From Bacteroidales bacterium (GTDB lineage: Bacteria > Bacteroidota > Bacteroidia > Bacteroidales > F082): DNA of 64,000 nucleotides. Location of the stretch: NCBI GenBank assembly GCA_016285355.1, contig JAEEQP010000008.1, forward strand, positions 1 to 64,000, in the 5' to 3' direction. Positions 53,996 to 62,097 of this stretch are shown piece after piece. Position numbers and translations under genes: made by a program. A model generated the notes under the pieces. It was not told the DNA's origin, did no database searches, and worked only from the letters and a program-made list of their open reading frames with translations. How positions within the stretch are numbered: the first letter of the stretch is position 1; every line of letters starts with the position of its first letter.

Positions 53996-54003
53996 CAAAA
54001 CTA
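53996..54003 (-). promoter_or_regulatory. -7 box of the retron operon
   Basis: The reverse complement reads TAGTTTTG, about 70 nt before the a1 repeat; no well-spaced -33 TTG. A start near 53989 would give a leader before msr. Confidence 0.5.
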
Positions 54004-54020
54004 CAACCCTGCTGCGCAAC

Positions 54021-55229
54021 CTATTTTCGCGAATTTTCTTTTTTCAGTTCCAGTTCCCTCACCGTGCGCTCCACCACCTGTTCAAGCTGGTAGGTGGATA
54101 CGCCAAGCGGCTTGTTGATGTCGCGCAACGACCATTCCACAACAGTCTTGTCGGTCGATTTGCAGATGATCAGCCCCACAGTGGGGTTGTCGCCCTCGCC
54201 ACGCAGCAACTCGTCAACGGCGGTAACGTAGAAATTCAGCTTGCCGGCAAACTCGGGGATATACTTCACCACCTTCAGCTCAATGACGACATAGCGGTGC
54301 TGCGGGATGTGATAGAACAACAAATCGGGGAAGAAGGTCTGTCCACCAGGCATCTGCAACTCCATCTGTCGCCCCACATACGAAAAGCCCTTGCCCAACT
54401 CCATCAAGAAGCGCGTGACATTCGAAACCAGCGCGTCCTCCAAGTCTTTCTCCTCGTATTCCTCGCTCATCGAAAGGAACCCGAAATGATATGGATCCTT
54501 TAGTATCTCTTTGGCCAACTGGCTCTGCGGAGCTGGAAGCGTATGCTCAAAGTTGGTCACGGCTGCCCCTTGACTGCCAAAAAGATTGGCAGCCATCTGG
54601 CTCTCAAGTCGGCTGCGGCTCCAGCCTTCTTCAGTCACCTTATTAATATAGAAAATGGCCTCGTCGAGGGTTTGGCATTTTGAGATAATGAGGACATGAT
54701 GTTTCCATGGGACCAGCCCAAAGATTTCAGGCATTTCCAATTGGTCAGCAGCTTGCTGACCTTTTTCGTCAGCAGGTTGCTGACGAATTGCAGCACCCAA
54801 TTCGTCACCAGCTTGGTGACGAATTACAACATTTGGTTCATCACTTTGAACAGCACTAATTTCGTCACCAGCTTGGTGACGAATTTCGTCAACGACTCGT
54901 TGACGATTTGCAACTCTCTCATTATAAAAGGCATACCAACGCTTCATATACTTGAGGTTGGTCACCGAGAAACCTGTTTCTTCGGGAAAAGCAGTCCTCA
55001 AATCAAGGCTCAACTGATCGAAGAAACCGCTGCCCCATTTGCTTTCTGCCCGTAGTTCCACCATGTCTCTTCCCAAACTCCAATAAAACTCAAGCATGGC
55101 AGTGTTCACACGAACCGCCGCCTTGACTTGGCTTTGGCGGAATCGCTGCTTGATGTCGGCCATCCATTGCACATAGCCCTCGTCGGCAGTCATCATGTCA
55201 CGGGATACGAATGTCGGTTTGTCGCTCAT
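54021..55229 (-). CDS. PD-(D/E)xK nuclease, DUF1016/YhcG family
   Basis: A 402-aa protein from ATG 55229 (MSDKPTFVSRDMMTADE). The N-terminal DUF1016_N helical domain spans about 25-110 (RVNTAMLEFYWSLGRDMVE...FFDQLSLDLRTAFPE). A linker of about 60 residues (RHQAGDE repeats) is encoded by five perfect palindromes. The C-terminal PD-(D/E)xK nuclease domain carries FPDLLFYHIPQHRYVVIELKV (Asp...Glu-x-Lys). YhcG-like proteins occur in defence islands and may degrade foreign DNA. It lies just upstream of the retron on the same strand. Confidence 0.85.
   Translation of the reverse strand: MSDKPTFVSRDMMTADEGYVQWMADIKQRFRQSQVKAAVRVNTAMLEFYWSLGRDMVELRAESKWGSGFFDQLSLDLRTAFPEETGFSVTNLKYMKRWYAFYNERVANRQRVVDEIRHQAGDEISAVQSDEPNVVIRHQAGDELGAAIRQQPADEKGQQAADQLEMPEIFGLVPWKHHVLIISKCQTLDEAIFYINKVTEEGWSRSRLESQMAANLFGSQGAAVTNFEHTLPAPQSQLAKEILKDPYHFGFLSMSEEYEEKDLEDALVSNVTRFLMELGKGFSYVGRQMELQMPGGQTFFPDLLFYHIPQHRYVVIELKVVKYIPEFAGKLNFYVTAVDELLRGEGDNPTVGLIICKSTDKTVVEWSLRDINKPLGVSTYQLEQVVERTVRELELKKENSRK
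54743..54906. repeat. Cluster of five short palindromes within DUF1016 gene
   Basis: Palindromes with 8-10-bp arms and 3-nt loops at 54743-54761 (GGTCAGCA-GCT-TGCTGACC), 54765-54787, 54801-54823, 54861-54883 and 54887-54905. Core TTCGTCACCA-GCT-TGGTGACGAA occurs twice. All lie in the linker codons and encode RHQAGDE-like repeats. Confidence 0.8.
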
Positions 55230-55251
55230 CTTTTTAAGGATTAGTGAAATG

Positions 55252-55259
55252 CAAAGATA
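55252..55259 (-). promoter_or_regulatory. -7 box of DUF1016 gene
   Basis: The reverse complement reads TATCTTTG, 22 nt before ATG 55229; it lies between the WYL gene and the nuclease gene. Confidence 0.5.
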
Positions 55260-55271
55260 CAAATAAATCCT

Positions 55272-56333
55272 TTACAGCATCTGATATGCATGGAATTGTG
55301 CCGTCACGCGGTCGCGCACCTTCTGCTGTATGTCGGCGGGCGAGAGCACCAACAGGTCTTTGCCGAAAGAGGACAATTCGCGGATAAGCTCATAGTTCTC
55401 TATGCAGTCAATGGAGAAGAATGCGCCTCCTTCGAGCTTTGGGTATTGTTGGCGCAATTCCTTTTCCCTTTCCCCTTTGTAATGCCGCTGAGACTCATGT
55501 AAAGGTTTGGTGGCCACATAATCCTTGGAAAAATCACTCACCCAGAACAAGATGGTCTGCAACGGATTGCCGTCGATGAGCGTCACCCCGATGATGTCTT
55601 CAAAGCGCTCGTTGAGGTCGCCATCGTATTCCTTATAACTACGGGAAGGCAAAGGGACAAACTTATCGATACGGTCGAGTGCAAACGAGAGTATTTTGCC
55701 GTCATTGTCGGCGGCAACGATAAGATACCAACGGCGGTTGTATTCTTTAAGCAGGTAAGGATGCACAACGGTCTTGCGGTCCTCATCGGGCGTGTCAAAT
55801 CGGTGGTAATGCAATTCCACGACCTGTTTCTGCGAGATTACAGTGAACAATTCACCCAGCAGGTTCTTGCCTTCCAAAGGATTCTTTGTGAATGACACTA
55901 TCTGGCGGTCGGTTTTCACTTTGAGGCTTTCCCTCAGCCTTTCCAAGCCCACAAGAGTTGGCAGTCCGTCAAATTGCCCGAGTAGCGTGAAAGCCTCTCC
56001 AAGCAGGTGTTTTTCGTCATCGGTAAGTTTCTGCGTAAATATGGAGAAAGACGGGTCGGCATACCTGTGGCAACTTTTCTTGATGGTTTTGAGGGTTCGT
56101 TGGCTGACATCATCAACCTGATAATGCTCTATCTCTGCCAGGAAAGGCCCTTCGTTTTCAATATAATTAAGGTCAAGCTCAATGGTTCGGCGACTGACAG
56201 GCTCTTGATTCATTTCGGCCAATTTCTCATTGACGAGCCGAAGCAAATCCTCAGTAGAATAATGGTGATAGCGGTTGGCTAACAACTTGTCGAGGATGTA
56301 GTAGCGTGTTACGGCGTTTTTGTTTGCGGGCAT
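55272..56333 (-). CDS. WYL-domain transcriptional regulator
   Basis: A 353-aa protein with an N-terminal winged helix (residues 1-75, MPANKNAVTRYYILDKLLANRYHHYSTEDLLRLVN and VSRRTIELDLNYIE). A central WYL domain spans about 170-245 (VVELHYHRFDTPDEDRKTVVHPYLLKEYNRRWYLIVA, where the WYL pattern appears as WYLIVA). A WCX-like C-terminal part completes it. WYL proteins often regulate defence genes or bind ligands or nucleic acids. It precedes the nuclease and retron genes and may control them. The -7 box is at 56354-56361. Confidence 0.85.
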   Translation of the reverse strand: MPANKNAVTRYYILDKLLANRYHHYSTEDLLRLVNEKLAEMNQEPVSRRTIELDLNYIENEGPFLAEIEHYQVDDVSQRTLKTIKKSCHRYADPSFSIFTQKLTDDEKHLLGEAFTLLGQFDGLPTLVGLERLRESLKVKTDRQIVSFTKNPLEGKNLLGELFTVISQKQVVELHYHRFDTPDEDRKTVVHPYLLKEYNRRWYLIVAADNDGKILSFALDRIDKFVPLPSRSYKEYDGDLNERFEDIIGVTLIDGNPLQTILFWVSDFSKDYVATKPLHESQRHYKGEREKELRQQYPKLEGGAFFSIDCIENYELIRELSSFGKDLLVLSPADIQQKVRDRVTAQFHAYQML

Positions 56334-56353
56334 AGTTTTCTATTTTTCTGCCG

Positions 56354-56361
56354 CAAAGGTA
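56354..56361 (-). promoter_or_regulatory. -7 box of WYL gene
   Basis: The reverse complement reads TACCTTTG, 20 nt before the WYL ATG. Confidence 0.5.
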
Positions 56362-56431
56362 CGAATAATCCGCGAAATCTATTTTCGCAAAAAACACTGT
56401 TTCGGGGTCTTTTCACTTTTTCTATTAAGGA

Positions 56432-57682
56432 TCACCGCAGCAGCACAGCCCCAATCCTACATTCCAAGCACCGTTTCCGCTTGCAATACATATTATAAAG
56501 ATGTAACAATGCCTGCGTTTGCATAGCATTTTCCACTTTAATGCCACATTGGACATAATGTCGGATAGCTGCATTATCCTCAGCCTCAGTCTCTTCCAAG
56601 AACTGAATGGCCGTCTCACACACCGATTCGTCCTTGTGTAATTTGCCATAGCAAAACAGTAAAGGCACCACGGCGTTAATCATCAATATATCTGCTGTGG
56701 CATCGCCCAAATGTTTCAATTTGGATTCGGTTGGAACGTCAAACCGCCAATGTGTCTCCCAATATTCCGATGCCGCCACATCAAACAAGGCCTTGACCTC
56801 AGCCGTGTCTTTCGCCTCACGGATTTTGGAGAACAGGCAACCGTTTTTGTGTATCAATTGCGCCATTTGTGCCAAACGGATGGTCGGGAAATTGCTCGGT
56901 CTCATGCGCATGAACTTCCACCTTTCTGCAGGCATGGTCAGCAGGTTGAATTTGGCCTTCATCACGGCAAACTCACGTTTGAGCAGCAAAGGATATTCCT
57001 CTGTGAAATCGGCTTCAAGAAATCCCGCACAGCCCATCAGCATGGCCTCGACTTGCAGAAGGTTGTCGGCATGTTTCAGCAAGGTCTTGAAAGGCAGCAG
57101 GTTGGCCAAAGTCTCAAAGGCTTCATTGTTGACTTTCAAACCAAAATAGCGCATCAAGAGTTTATAAAGTGCGTCTTCCCAGTCGAATTGGTTGGCGTTC
57201 AGGATTTTGGTGACGGTTTCTGACTTGCTTTCCAAACGTTCCACAGCCATACGGTCGAGCCACGAAAGCCTAGTGAAGACAGGCACTTGTGCGATGCTTT
57301 TCTCACAGGGAATCCAGTTCTTTGACGAGATAAGTTTTTGATATTGAGCAAAAAGGCTTTCGTCGAAATGTCCTTTCAATTCCAATGTGGGGATGTCGTT
57401 GACTTGCATATCGTTTTCGTAGACCACATGCAAGATGACGTTTTTGTAGGCTTTGTCGGTCTGGTGTCCATGACGGTTCCAGTCGCTGCTTTTCACATGG
57501 ATTTCCACATGGCCTGCCCAAAGTTTGTCGCCGATTTGGATTTTAGCTTCCAAAAAGTCGGGACCTGAATTGGTGTTGCGATAGCCAGTTGCCACAACGT
57601 CAACTTTCTCGCCTTCAGTGGTTTGTAGGTCTTTGTTCAGCAGGCGATTTTCCCATATATAGTACAAGAATTCTTCTTTCAT
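56432..57682 (-). CDS. DUF2851 family protein
   Basis: A 416-aa soluble protein beginning MKEEFLYYIWENRLLNKDLQTTEGEKVDV, the usual DUF2851 start, with the conserved GPDFLEAKIQIGDKLWAGHVEIHVKSSDW region. It ends in a Cys pair (RKRCLECRIG). The family is common in Bacteroidota; its function is not known, although the N-terminal region resembles a nuclease-like fold. Its neighbours give no clue. Confidence 0.8.
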   Translation of the reverse strand: MKEEFLYYIWENRLLNKDLQTTEGEKVDVVATGYRNTNSGPDFLEAKIQIGDKLWAGHVEIHVKSSDWNRHGHQTDKAYKNVILHVVYENDMQVNDIPTLELKGHFDESLFAQYQKLISSKNWIPCEKSIAQVPVFTRLSWLDRMAVERLESKSETVTKILNANQFDWEDALYKLLMRYFGLKVNNEAFETLANLLPFKTLLKHADNLLQVEAMLMGCAGFLEADFTEEYPLLLKREFAVMKAKFNLLTMPAERWKFMRMRPSNFPTIRLAQMAQLIHKNGCLFSKIREAKDTAEVKALFDVAASEYWETHWRFDVPTESKLKHLGDATADILMINAVVPLLFCYGKLHKDESVCETAIQFLEETEAEDNAAIRHYVQCGIKVENAMQTQALLHLYNMYCKRKRCLECRIGAVLLR

Positions 57683-57696
57683 CTTTATCCGGTTCT

Positions 57697-57765
57697 ATTG
57701 CGGGGCTTTGCCATCTCGCGGTAGCGACAGTGGGGCATGCCCCACTGTTGGCAATGCCCCGCAAT
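57697..57765. repeat. Nested palindromic repeat, family H
   Basis: Outer arms ATTGCGGGGC and GCCCCGCAAT surround a perfect 22-bp palindrome ACAGTGGGGCATGCCCCACTGT (57727-57748). It lies between two co-directional genes. Confidence 0.75.
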
Positions 57766-57774
57766 ATTGGTAGA

Positions 57775-59340
57775 TTATTTGATTTTCCAGCAATTCAACG
57801 GTTCACTATCCAATACGCCTTTCTTCGCCGCCCAGTCGATAAAGAGCGAACGCAAATCTCGATCGCTTTGCCACACCACATGGTCTTTTATCTCTTCTTG
57901 CGCCCAGCCGATGCCGTTGATGAGGTGGTTGCCGCCACCCATCGAGCGGTAGGAGTTCATCACCACGTTGTAAGTCTTTTCCATATCGAAAGGTGTGCCA
58001 TCGGCCATGCTGATGATATTGATGCGCTCGCCCATAGGATTTTTGTCGGTCACTTCGTAGATGATGCCCGCGCCCGAGTCGAAATTGTAGATGGGGCTCT
58101 TCATTTCGTAGGCATATTCAAGGAAAGCCTTCACCTCTTTGCCCGTCAAGGCCATGACTGCCAACGAGTTCTCGAAAGGATACCAAGTGAAGAAGTCGCT
58201 CACTTTCAACATTCCTGCTTCGAGGGTCTTGCCGCCACTGAGTGGCGCGGCCATCGAAATGTCGGCATGGATACCTTCTGCTTCGACGGTCTCGAACTGG
58301 CAACGATGGATTTCGTCGACCCAAAGACAAGAGCCTTTGAAGGCATCGTCAGTGCAGATGTTGACGGGTAGTTCGGCCACTTCACGTTGCTTGTAGGCTT
58401 CGGCGCGGTCTATGTAGGGCTGAACCAAGCTCTGGAAAGCTTCGTCTTTGTTCTCTTGGTCGGTGAGCATCAGGCTGACGCTGATGTTGGGCTTCTGGCC
58501 TTTCTTTAGGGTCACTTCGGCCAAAGCGAGCCCCACGCCTCGGTTGCCCGAGTTGAGCACATAGACAGGCTCACCGTTGCTATTGGTCAATTTTTCGGCT
58601 TTCGATCGGTGGTCGTGGCCGTAGAAGATGATGTCGAAGCCGGGAATGTTTTCGGCCACCCACTTGGTGGCGTTTTCGCGCCCTAACGGATGGTCGGGGG
58701 GAAGGTTTTGCACCTGTGGCTCATAGCCGGAATGGAAAAGTCCTATCATTAAATCGGGATGCTCTTTTTCTTGGATGATTTTCAACCAGTTGGCAGCGGC
58801 GGCTTCCAATTGTTCGAAGCGCAGTCCAGGACGCAGACGGTCGGGTACCCAAGTGATCACGTAAGGTGTCAGCAGACCAAGCACAGCGATTTTGAATCCG
58901 TCGCGTTTCAATATTATATAAGGTGTAAAGTAGGGCTCACCTGTCGATTCGTCGATGACATTGGCGGCCAACACAGGCATTTTCACTTCGGAATAAACGC
59001 GGTCGAACACCTTCCGTCCTGCCTCAATATCGTGATTTCCAACGCAAACGGCATCGTAAGGGAAATAATTGAGCACTTCCGAAACCAAATTGGGATGGTC
59101 GGCGTCTTGGTTGGAATAGTACTGGAAAGGCGTGCCTTGCATATCGTCACCGTTGTCCAAGAGGATGAGGCGGTCGCCCAGTTCGGCCTTCATCTGCTTG
59201 ATGATGAGCGCGTCGTTGGCAAATTCATCGTAACGCCCATGAGTGTCAGTGGTTTCCAAAAGAGTCAGGGTGGTTTCTTTTGGCGAACAGGAGGCGAACA
59301 ATGCGGTCAAAATAATCATAAATGCGAGTTTTGTCTTCAT
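57775..59340 (-). CDS. 5'-nucleotidase / metallophosphatase lipoprotein (UshA type)
   Basis: A 521-aa protein from ATG 59340 (MKTKLAFMIILTALFASC; lipobox Cys18). The metallophosphatase N-terminal domain has ETTDTHGRYDEF, DNGDDMQGTPFQYY, GNHDIEAG and FYGHDHRSK. The C-terminal nucleotidase domain ends with GGNHLINGI...DHVVWQSDRDLRSLFIDW. It dephosphorylates nucleotides in the periplasm or on the surface, providing nucleosides and phosphate. The frame is open further upstream, but this ATG gives the clean lipoprotein signal. Confidence 0.88.
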   Translation of the reverse strand: MKTKLAFMIILTALFASCSPKETTLTLLETTDTHGRYDEFANDALIIKQMKAELGDRLILLDNGDDMQGTPFQYYSNQDADHPNLVSEVLNYFPYDAVCVGNHDIEAGRKVFDRVYSEVKMPVLAANVIDESTGEPYFTPYIILKRDGFKIAVLGLLTPYVITWVPDRLRPGLRFEQLEAAAANWLKIIQEKEHPDLMIGLFHSGYEPQVQNLPPDHPLGRENATKWVAENIPGFDIIFYGHDHRSKAEKLTNSNGEPVYVLNSGNRGVGLALAEVTLKKGQKPNISVSLMLTDQENKDEAFQSLVQPYIDRAEAYKQREVAELPVNICTDDAFKGSCLWVDEIHRCQFETVEAEGIHADISMAAPLSGGKTLEAGMLKVSDFFTWYPFENSLAVMALTGKEVKAFLEYAYEMKSPIYNFDSGAGIIYEVTDKNPMGERINIISMADGTPFDMEKTYNVVMNSYRSMGGGNHLINGIGWAQEEIKDHVVWQSDRDLRSLFIDWAAKKGVLDSEPLNCWKIK

Positions 59341-59444
59341 GTTGAATCGTAATTTGGAGCGATAAAAATAGGGCTTTTTCCGCCTTGCTTGACAAATTGG
59401 GGAAAATTTTTTCTTGAAAAAAGGCAAGGTAACATATTATTCCG

Positions 59445-59452
59445 TATTTTTG
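59445..59452 (+). promoter_or_regulatory. -7 box upstream of coiled-coil/zapA genes
   Basis: TATTTTTG at 59445-59452, 28 nt before ATG 59480; no good -33 spacing. Confidence 0.4.
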
Positions 59453-59479
59453 TGGCACAATTCCAAGACCGATTGCACC

Positions 59480-59773
59480 ATGGCCGATTTGAGCATCATA
59501 GTATCCGAAATCGAGTTGAAATTGAGGAAATTGATTGAGGAAAAGAATCAGTTGGCAATGGAAAACAAACGGCTCGCCGCAGAAAACGAAGCGCTTGATA
59601 AAGAGAATCTTGCGTTGCGTAGGTCGGCGGTGGAGTTGCAGGATAAAATAAATAAATGTACAATTGTTAACGCACTCGACAACGAGGGAGAAGTAGAAGA
59701 AGGAAGAAAGCTCATACAGGAGTTGGTGAGAGAAATTGACAAGTGTGTTTCGATTTTGAACAGTAAAGAATAA
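59480..59773 (+). CDS. Coiled-coil protein upstream of zapA
   Basis: A 97-aa protein from ATG 59480 (MADLSIIVSEIELKLRKLIEEKNQLAMENKRL). It is almost entirely coiled coil from residue 8 to 60, then an acidic C-terminal helix. Its position just before zapA and the coiled-coil form suggest a cell-division helper comparable to ZapB, but this is context inference; sequence identity to ZapB is not visible. It is 24 nt upstream of zapA. Confidence 0.6.
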   Translation: MADLSIIVSEIELKLRKLIEEKNQLAMENKRLAAENEALDKENLALRRSAVELQDKINKCTIVNALDNEGEVEEGRKLIQELVREIDKCVSILNSKE

Positions 59774-59797
59774 CTCAGATACTTGAAAGTCAGCGCA

Positions 59798-60082
59798 ATG
59801 GACGAGATAACCATCAATATCACGCTATTGGATAGGCCCTACCGCCTGTCGGTGGCTCGCGCTGACGAAGAGAAGGTCCGAAAGGCCGGCAACCTCATCA
59901 ATGAGAGGACGAAGTATTACGCCAAGCATTATGCCTACAAGGACGTGCAGGACTTGCTTTCGATGACGGCTTTGCAATTTGCCACTTCGGTGGTCAAGAT
60001 GAACGACGAGTTGACTTATTTGAATCAGAATTTGGGACACAAATTGCAGGATCTGAACAACTTACTGAGCGAACCATCATAA
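59798..60082 (+). CDS. zapA: Cell division protein ZapA
   Basis: A 94-aa protein from ATG 59798 (MDEITINITLLDRPYRLSVARADEEKVRKAGNLINER). The N-terminal head strand and the long C-terminal helix (LLSMTALQFATSVVKMNDELTYLNQNL) are typical. ZapA promotes FtsZ filament bundling at midcell. As in many genomes, 6S RNA appears directly downstream. The ATG at 59783 would add five residues. Confidence 0.88.
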   Translation: MDEITINITLLDRPYRLSVARADEEKVRKAGNLINERTKYYAKHYAYKDVQDLLSMTALQFATSVVKMNDELTYLNQNLGHKLQDLNNLLSEPS

Positions 60083-60115
60083 TCCGCAAGCGATTGTGGA
60101 CTACGTTCTTTGAAG

Positions 60116-60312
60116 ATATGGAACTGCCTGTTCAGCGCATTTGGTAAACTCAACACTATCAACACATCAATCGGTCTACTCGCGCTCTGTAAAAACAGGC
60201 CTCATTCCCTTCGGGGAAGTACCTTCTGGTGCCGGTGGACGTTTGCGCATCGCGGTGGCCACAAGCGTATTATTTGGGGTTTACGCATATCCCAACGAGC
60301 AGGCAGTTTCTT
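60116..60312 (+). ncRNA. ssrS: Probable 6S RNA
   Basis: A 197-nt region between zapA and rny, the classical site of ssrS. AACTGCCTGTTC at about 60121-60132 pairs with GAGCAGGCAGTT at 60297-60308, closing a rod. Next inward GTAAAC (near 60146) pairs with GTTTAC (near 60280). A CCCTTCGGGG hairpin lies at the apex. 6S RNA binds RNA polymerase holoenzyme in stationary phase. Length and long-stem shape fit. The ends are approximate; the call rests on structure and position, not on alignment. Confidence 0.6.
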
Positions 60313-60352
60313 TTGTTTCCTCCTCATTTTTCGGGTAAAAACAGAGTTTAAA

Positions 60353-61915
60353 ATGTTATTACTCAACATCACACCGATCATCATCGCCGCAATAGTAGCC
60401 TTGGTCGTGGGCTTTGCGGTAGGTTATGTCATCACGTCCACCCTGCTGAAAAAAGCAGTCATCAAAGAAGAAACCGCATTGCTTGAAGAAGCCAAGGAAA
60501 AGGCTGAAGTCATCAAGAAGGAACGCATCCTGCAAGCCAAGGAAAAGTTCCTCCAGATGAAGGACGAGCACGAAAAGGCTTGCAATGACCGCAAGCGCGA
60601 ACTGGCCACTGCCGAAAACCGTGTCAACCAAATGAAACAGGACGCCAACAAGAAAATGGAAGAGGCACAGCGCAAGGCAAAGGAAGTGCAAGCGACGCAG
60701 CAACACCTTGACAGTCAGATGGAAGCCTTCAACAAGAAGAAGGCCGACCTTGACCGCGTCTACGACGAAGAGACCAAGAAATTAGAGACCATCTCGGGAC
60801 TCTCGGCCAAGGAGGCTAAGGAGCAGCTGATTGAACTCGTCAAGGAAGAGGCTCAGGCCGACGCGATGGTCTATGTGAAGGAAGTCACGGAAGAGGCCAA
60901 GATGAGTGCGGCCCAGACCGCCAAAAAGATTGTGTTGGAGACCATCCAGCGCACGGCTTCGGAGACGGCCATTGAGAACACCGTCAGTGTGTTCAACATT
61001 GAAAATGACGAGATTAAGGGTCGCATCATCGGCCGTGAAGGCCGCAACATCCGCACCCTTGAGTCGATGACTGGTGTCGAAATCATCATCGACGACAGCC
61101 CGGACGCCATCCTCATTTCCGGCTTCGACCCGATTCGCCGTGAAATCGCTCGCCTCTCTTTGCAGAAGCTGGTCGTCGACGGTCGTATCCATCCCGCTCG
61201 TATCGAAGAGGTGGTGCATAAGGTGGAAAAACAAGTGGATCAGGAGATTATGGAAACAGGTAAGCGCACTTGCATTGACCTTGGTGTCCACAATCTTAAT
61301 CCTGAACTGATCAAGATGATTGGCCGCATGAAATACCGCACTTCCTATGGCCAGAACCTGCTGCAACACTCCATCGAGACGGCGAAACTCTGCGCCACGA
61401 TGGCAGCTGAATTGGGTTTGAATGTCAAATCGGCCAAGCGTGCCGGTCTCTTGCACGACATCGGTAAAGTGGCTGAGAATGAGGAAGAACTGCCACACGC
61501 CATCTTGGGTATGAAGGTCGCTGAGCGTCTGAAGGAGAAACCCGACATCTGCAACGCCATCGGTGCCCACCACGAGGAAATCGAGATGGACAACATGATT
61601 TCGCCCATCGTGCAGGTCTGCGACGCCATCTCCGGTGCACGTCCTGGTGCCCGCCGCGAGGTGGTGGAGGCTTACATCCAGCGTCTCAACAAGTTGGAGG
61701 ACATGGCCATGAGCTATCCGGGTGTGGTGAAGACTTACGCCATCCAGGCTGGCCGCGAGTTGCGCGTCATCGTGGGTGCCGACAAGGTGACCGACCAAGA
61801 CGCCGACCGCATCGCCTACGACCTCTCGAAGCAAATCCAGACCGAGATGACCTATCCGGGTCAGATTAAGATTACGGTGATTCGTGAAACGAGAGCTGTG
61901 AGCTACGCGAAGTGA
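60353..61915 (+). CDS. rny: Ribonuclease Y
   Basis: A 520-aa membrane-anchored endoribonuclease from ATG 60353 ([21 protein letters not shown]). A longer frame to 60110 runs through the 6S RNA region and is not credible. An N-terminal membrane helix is followed by a coiled coil of about 150 residues ([22 protein letters not shown]), a KH domain ([22 protein letters not shown]) and an HD domain ([19 protein letters not shown] and GAHHEEIE). It starts mRNA decay in bacteria lacking RNase E. A 133-bp inverted repeat follows. Confidence 0.93.
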   Translation: MLLLNITPIIIAAIVALVVGFAVGYVITSTLLKKAVIKEETALLEEAKEKAEVIKKERILQAKEKFLQMKDEHEKACNDRKRELATAENRVNQMKQDANKKMEEAQRKAKEVQATQQHLDSQMEAFNKKKADLDRVYDEETKKLETISGLSAKEAKEQLIELVKEEAQADAMVYVKEVTEEAKMSAAQTAKKIVLETIQRTASETAIENTVSVFNIENDEIKGRIIGREGRNIRTLESMTGVEIIIDDSPDAILISGFDPIRREIARLSLQKLVVDGRIHPARIEEVVHKVEKQVDQEIMETGKRTCIDLGVHNLNPELIKMIGRMKYRTSYGQNLLQHSIETAKLCATMAAELGLNVKSAKRAGLLHDIGKVAENEEELPHAILGMKVAERLKEKPDICNAIGAHHEEIEMDNMISPIVQVCDAISGARPGARREVVEAYIQRLNKLEDMAMSYPGVVKTYAIQAGRELRVIVGADKVTDQDADRIAYDLSKQIQTEMTYPGQIKITVIRETRAVSYAK

Positions 61916-61933
61916 ATTTTGCTTGTGCACAAT

Positions 61934-62066
61934 GAGATTCCCCCTCGGGGAATGGAGTTGTATATAGGTTAATATGCGGCGGTTTGTGGCGTTTGCGATT
62001 CGTAAGCTCTATATACCGCCGCTTGTTAAAAAGGACTATTTCTCCATTCCCCGAAGGGGAATCTCC
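61934..62066. repeat. Inverted repeat element, family G (ggggaatggag type)
   Basis: GAGATTCCCCCTCGGGGAATGGAG on the left pairs with CTCCATTCCCCGAAGGGGAATCTC on the right; inside, GCGGCGGT pairs with ACCGCCGC. Each arm is itself a palindrome. It lies between rny and a radical SAM gene. Confidence 0.7.
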
Positions 62067-62097
62067 TGTCACAATTACTTAGTTAAAAACAAAACAA

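Noticed and set aside
54743..54906. CRISPR-like repeat array
   Set aside because: The repeats are palindromes with irregular spacing, lie in a coding frame, and have no unique equal-length spacers.
60110..60352. Extended N-terminus of ribonuclease Y
   Set aside because: The extra 81 residues pass through the 6S RNA region and do not resemble RNase Y; the membrane helix starts at ATG 60353.
60782..61930. Minus-strand frame of 382 codons
   Set aside because: It is antisense to rny with its KH and HD motifs; no promoter and biased composition.
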